A DNA stretch of 62,787 nucleotides from JBAXZR01 sp041670165. Lineage in GTDB: Bacteria > Bacillota > Clostridia > Christensenellales > UBA1242. This document shows positions 60,156-62,787 of this stretch, in pieces (positions within the stretch are counted from its first letter, which is position 1; every line of letters starts with the position of its first letter). The translations under genes were made by a program, and so were the position numbers. The DNA lies in assembly GCA_041670165.1 (NCBI GenBank), contig JBAXZR010000006.1, forward strand, positions 1 to 62,787, given 5' to 3'. Under the pieces are notes generated by a model, which was not told where the DNA came from, searched no databases, and worked only from the letters and a program-made list of their open reading frames with translations.

Positions 60156-62787
60156 ATTATACCATACCAAATAATCTTAGGGAACTATAACACAAATCTT
60201 AATTACAAAAACAAAGACAAAATTATACCATACCAAATAATCTTAGGGAACTATAACTAACCTGCGTATGTTGTTTTTGGTATTTTTATTATACCATACC
60301 AAATAATCTTAGGGAACTATAACGGAACAGGTATACATAAAGACCAAGACGAAATTATACCATACCAAATAATCTTAGGGAACTATAACTAATGTTAATC
60401 AATTATATAGTTTTAGTTAATTATACCATACCAAATAATCTTAGGGAACTATAACTTTAGCTATGCCTAAAATAGCTGATATTGGATTATACCATACCAA
60501 ATAATCTTAGGGAACTATAACTTCACTTTTATCAATGTCTTTTTTTCCTGTATTATACCATACCAAATAATCTTAGGGAACTATAACTCGTTAATATTAA
60601 TTGAAGTACAGAACTCAATTATACCATACCAAATAATCTTAGGGAACTATAACTACACAAACACAATTAACGGTGTTGAAAAAATTATACCATACCAAAT
60701 AATCTTAGGGAACTATAACAAAAACCATGAAAGAACTTGAAATTAATGAATTATACCATACCAAATAATCTTAGGGAACTATAACAAGACTTATAATAAT
60801 AATCAAGCTGAAATAATTATACCATACCAAATAATCTTAGGGAACTATAACGGCTAACGCAGTTCCATTAACTTTAACTTCATTATACCATACCAAATAA
60901 TCTTAGGGAACTATAACACAACTTTTAAAATCTTTAAATGGGTTTTTATTATACCATACCAAATAATCTTAGGGAACTATAACGTCACTAACGCACACCT
61001 CCACTAGACCTTTATTATACCATACCAAATAATCTTAGGGAACTATAACTGTGGAAAAGGTTATACCTTTACACACAAAATTATACCATACCAAATAATC
61101 TTAGGGAACTATAACTCAGCCTGCGAAGGGCATAAAATTTGATACATTATACCATACCAAATAATCTTAGGGAACTATAACATGGCTAGGACACACCACT
61201 ACACGCATGGCATTATACCATACCAAATAATCTTAGGGAACTATAACCTTATTAACTGACATAATTGTTGATGGGAAATTATACCATACCAAATAATCTT
61301 AGGGAACTATAACAATTATTGTTGGAGTTAAATAGAATTGGATTATACCATACCAAATAATCTTAGGGAACTATAACCCGTTGGTGTTGGTGCATTCTAT
61401 TTCATTTATTATACCATACCAAATAATCTTAGGGAACTATAACTAAATTTACAAAAAAAACAACCAAACTTGAATTATACCATACCAAATAATCTTAGGG
61501 AACTATAACTCGAACAGTTAAATCAAATTGAACAATTGAATTATACCATACCAAATAATCTTAGGGAACTATAACTGATAGACAAAGGAGATTAAAACAT
61601 GATTAATTATACCATACCAAATAATCTTAGGGAACTATAACTTTAAGACATCATCATGTTAAAAAGCTTATATTATACCATACCAAATAATCTTAGGGAA
61701 CTATAACGTTTTGATGAAGTATTAAAACCTTTTCCTGATTATACCATACCAAATAATCTTAGGGAACTATAACCTTGTGCCTCCAATTAATTTTCTCGCT
61801 TGTATTATACCATACCAAATAATCTTAGGGAACTATAACGACACAGTTAAAATTGTTTGCACTTGAAAAATTATACCATACCAAATAATCTTAGGGAACT
61901 ATAACTATTCGTGATACCATCTTCTATTGTTAAGTATTATACCATACCAAATAATCTTAGGGAACTATAACCTTGTGTTCCATCAAAATTAAATGCATAG
62001 TATTATACCATACCAAATAATCTTAGGGAACTATAACTGATTACATGAAAGCATATCAGAAGCTTAAATTATACCATACCAAATAATCTTAGGGAACTAT
62101 AACCTCAGTTGCTTCACGCTAACACTTCGACCTATTATACCATACCAAATAATCTTAGGGAACTATAACATAATAGTTAAATATATTAAACAAGCAATTA
62201 TTATACCATACCAAATAATCTTAGGGAACTATAACATTAAAACAACAGTGCGAAACAAATCATGTATTATACCATACCAAATAATCTTAGGGAACTATAA
62301 CAGGACAGCTTCTAATTGCCTTTCTAGATTTATTATACCATACCAAATAATCTTAGGGAACTATAACGATAGTAAAGAAAATAAAAAACTGTTCTTAATT
62401 ATACCATACCAAATAATCTTAGGGAACTATAACTGATAATGCTCAATATTTCATTAGATCAATATTATACCATACCAAATAATCTTAGGGAACTATAACG
62501 ATTTATTACAAGTTGTTTAATTCTATTAAATTATACCATACCAAATAATCTTAGGGAACTATAACTAATTTGTTATAACATTTTTTTTGTGTTTTATTAT
62601 ACCATACCAAATAATCTTAGGGAACTATAACTAGTTTCGTTTACAAAATTTACTAAAAATTAATTATACCATACCAAATAATCTTAGGGAACTATAACTG
62701 CGGGCAAAAAGACCAACGCATAGCCGAAATTATACCATACCAAATAATCTTAGGGAACTATAACCGTAACGACGGTTGCAACGGCTG
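60156..62787 (-). CRISPR. Type II-C CRISPR array, at least 40 repeats (runs off the window)
   Basis: The 36-nt repeat begins ATTATACCATACC and ends CTTAGGGAACTATAAC on the plus strand. Forty copies were located, from 60156 to 62729. Spacers are 30 nt, except one of 28 (before 61342) and one of 31 (before 62663). Thirty-nine spacers are complete and a 23-nt partial one ends the window. All repeats checked look identical. The tracrRNA shows that functional crRNAs come from the minus strand, as GTTATAGTTCCC..., so any leader lies beyond 62787. Each repeat ends, in crRNA sense, with ATGGTATAAT, an extended -10 box. Confidence 0.98.

Noticed and set aside
62248..62436. Open frame of 62 codons at the end of the window
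   Set aside because: It runs through CRISPR repeats; the product repeats IIPYQIILGNYN, which is just the translated repeat.
25978..62764. Self-targeting spacers within the window
   Set aside because: By eye no spacer matched a gene of the window beyond short chance similarity; a full search of the genome would be needed to exclude it.
60156..62787. Plus-strand crRNAs from the type II array
   Set aside because: The tracrRNA is same-sense with the plus-strand repeat and could not pair with it; minus-strand crRNAs pair well.

Overview
The window looks like chromosome from a low-GC, spore-forming, anaerobic Bacillota bacterium of the Clostridia type, probably an uncultured gut-type lineage (the lineage is inferred). 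The evidence is purine-rich Shine-Dalgarno sequences, AT-rich codons, and sporulation or spore-associated genes (ytfJ/gerW, ymxH/ylmC, spoIVA, ylbJ, sigK). Acetate fermentation (pta-ackA), ferrous iron uptake (feoAB) and rubrerythrin fit an anaerobe. Most of the window is conserved housekeeping DNA, but two different RNA-guided immune systems are set into it about 30 kb apart.

Layout. 1-413: two identical 83-bp structured repeats. 414-9678: two D-Ala-D-Ala carboxypeptidases, an M50 protease, scpA-scpB, a ytfI-ytfJ-like pair, rluB, a flavoprotein, cmk and plsC. 9746-12337: tRNA-Thr(CGU), ndk, a hypothetical membrane protein, ymxH/ylmC and nrdR. 12404-15351: feoA-feoB and a lipoprotein with an EF-hand-like loop. 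15507-20707: DUF512 radical SAM protein, der, plsY and spoIVA, the last with a good sigma-E promoter. 20801-22284: an orphan protein and a DUF4364 protein.

22443-26830: a type VI-A CRISPR locus. It holds Cas13a (two RX4H HEPN motifs, 1136 aa) and, directly downstream, a 13-repeat array driven by its own consensus promoter. It has no cas1 or cas2. 26868-33716: ylbJ and ylbK, pta-ackA, yceD-rpmF, plsX-rnc. 33761-40521: smc-ftsY, sigK and a divergent diadenylate-cyclase-like protein. 40555-40896: RNase P RNA. 41115-47515: rarA, rubrerythrin, a nearly pure A/T low-complexity stretch, a glycerophosphodiesterase, lepA and hemW. 47610-54837: ylxM-ffh-rpsP-khpA-rimM-trmD-rbgA-yraN, then asp23-like and yloV/fakA-like genes and a small orphan.

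55039-62787: a complete type II-C locus in the order tracrRNA, cas9 (1176 aa), cas1, cas2 and an array of at least 40 identical repeats that runs off the window end. The array reads toward cas2 on the minus strand, and a bidirectional terminator separates the two. Each repeat carries an extended -10 promoter element at its crRNA 3' end.

The most interesting signal is how the two systems may be linked. Both use 36-nt repeats and 30-nt spacers, and on the plus strand their repeats end in the same octamer, ACTATAAC. Only the type II locus encodes Cas1-Cas2. The first three type VI repeats share a single-base variant, as expected if new units are still being added at the promoter end. A testable inference is that the type II adaptation complex supplies the Cas13a array in trans, giving combined DNA and RNA immunity.
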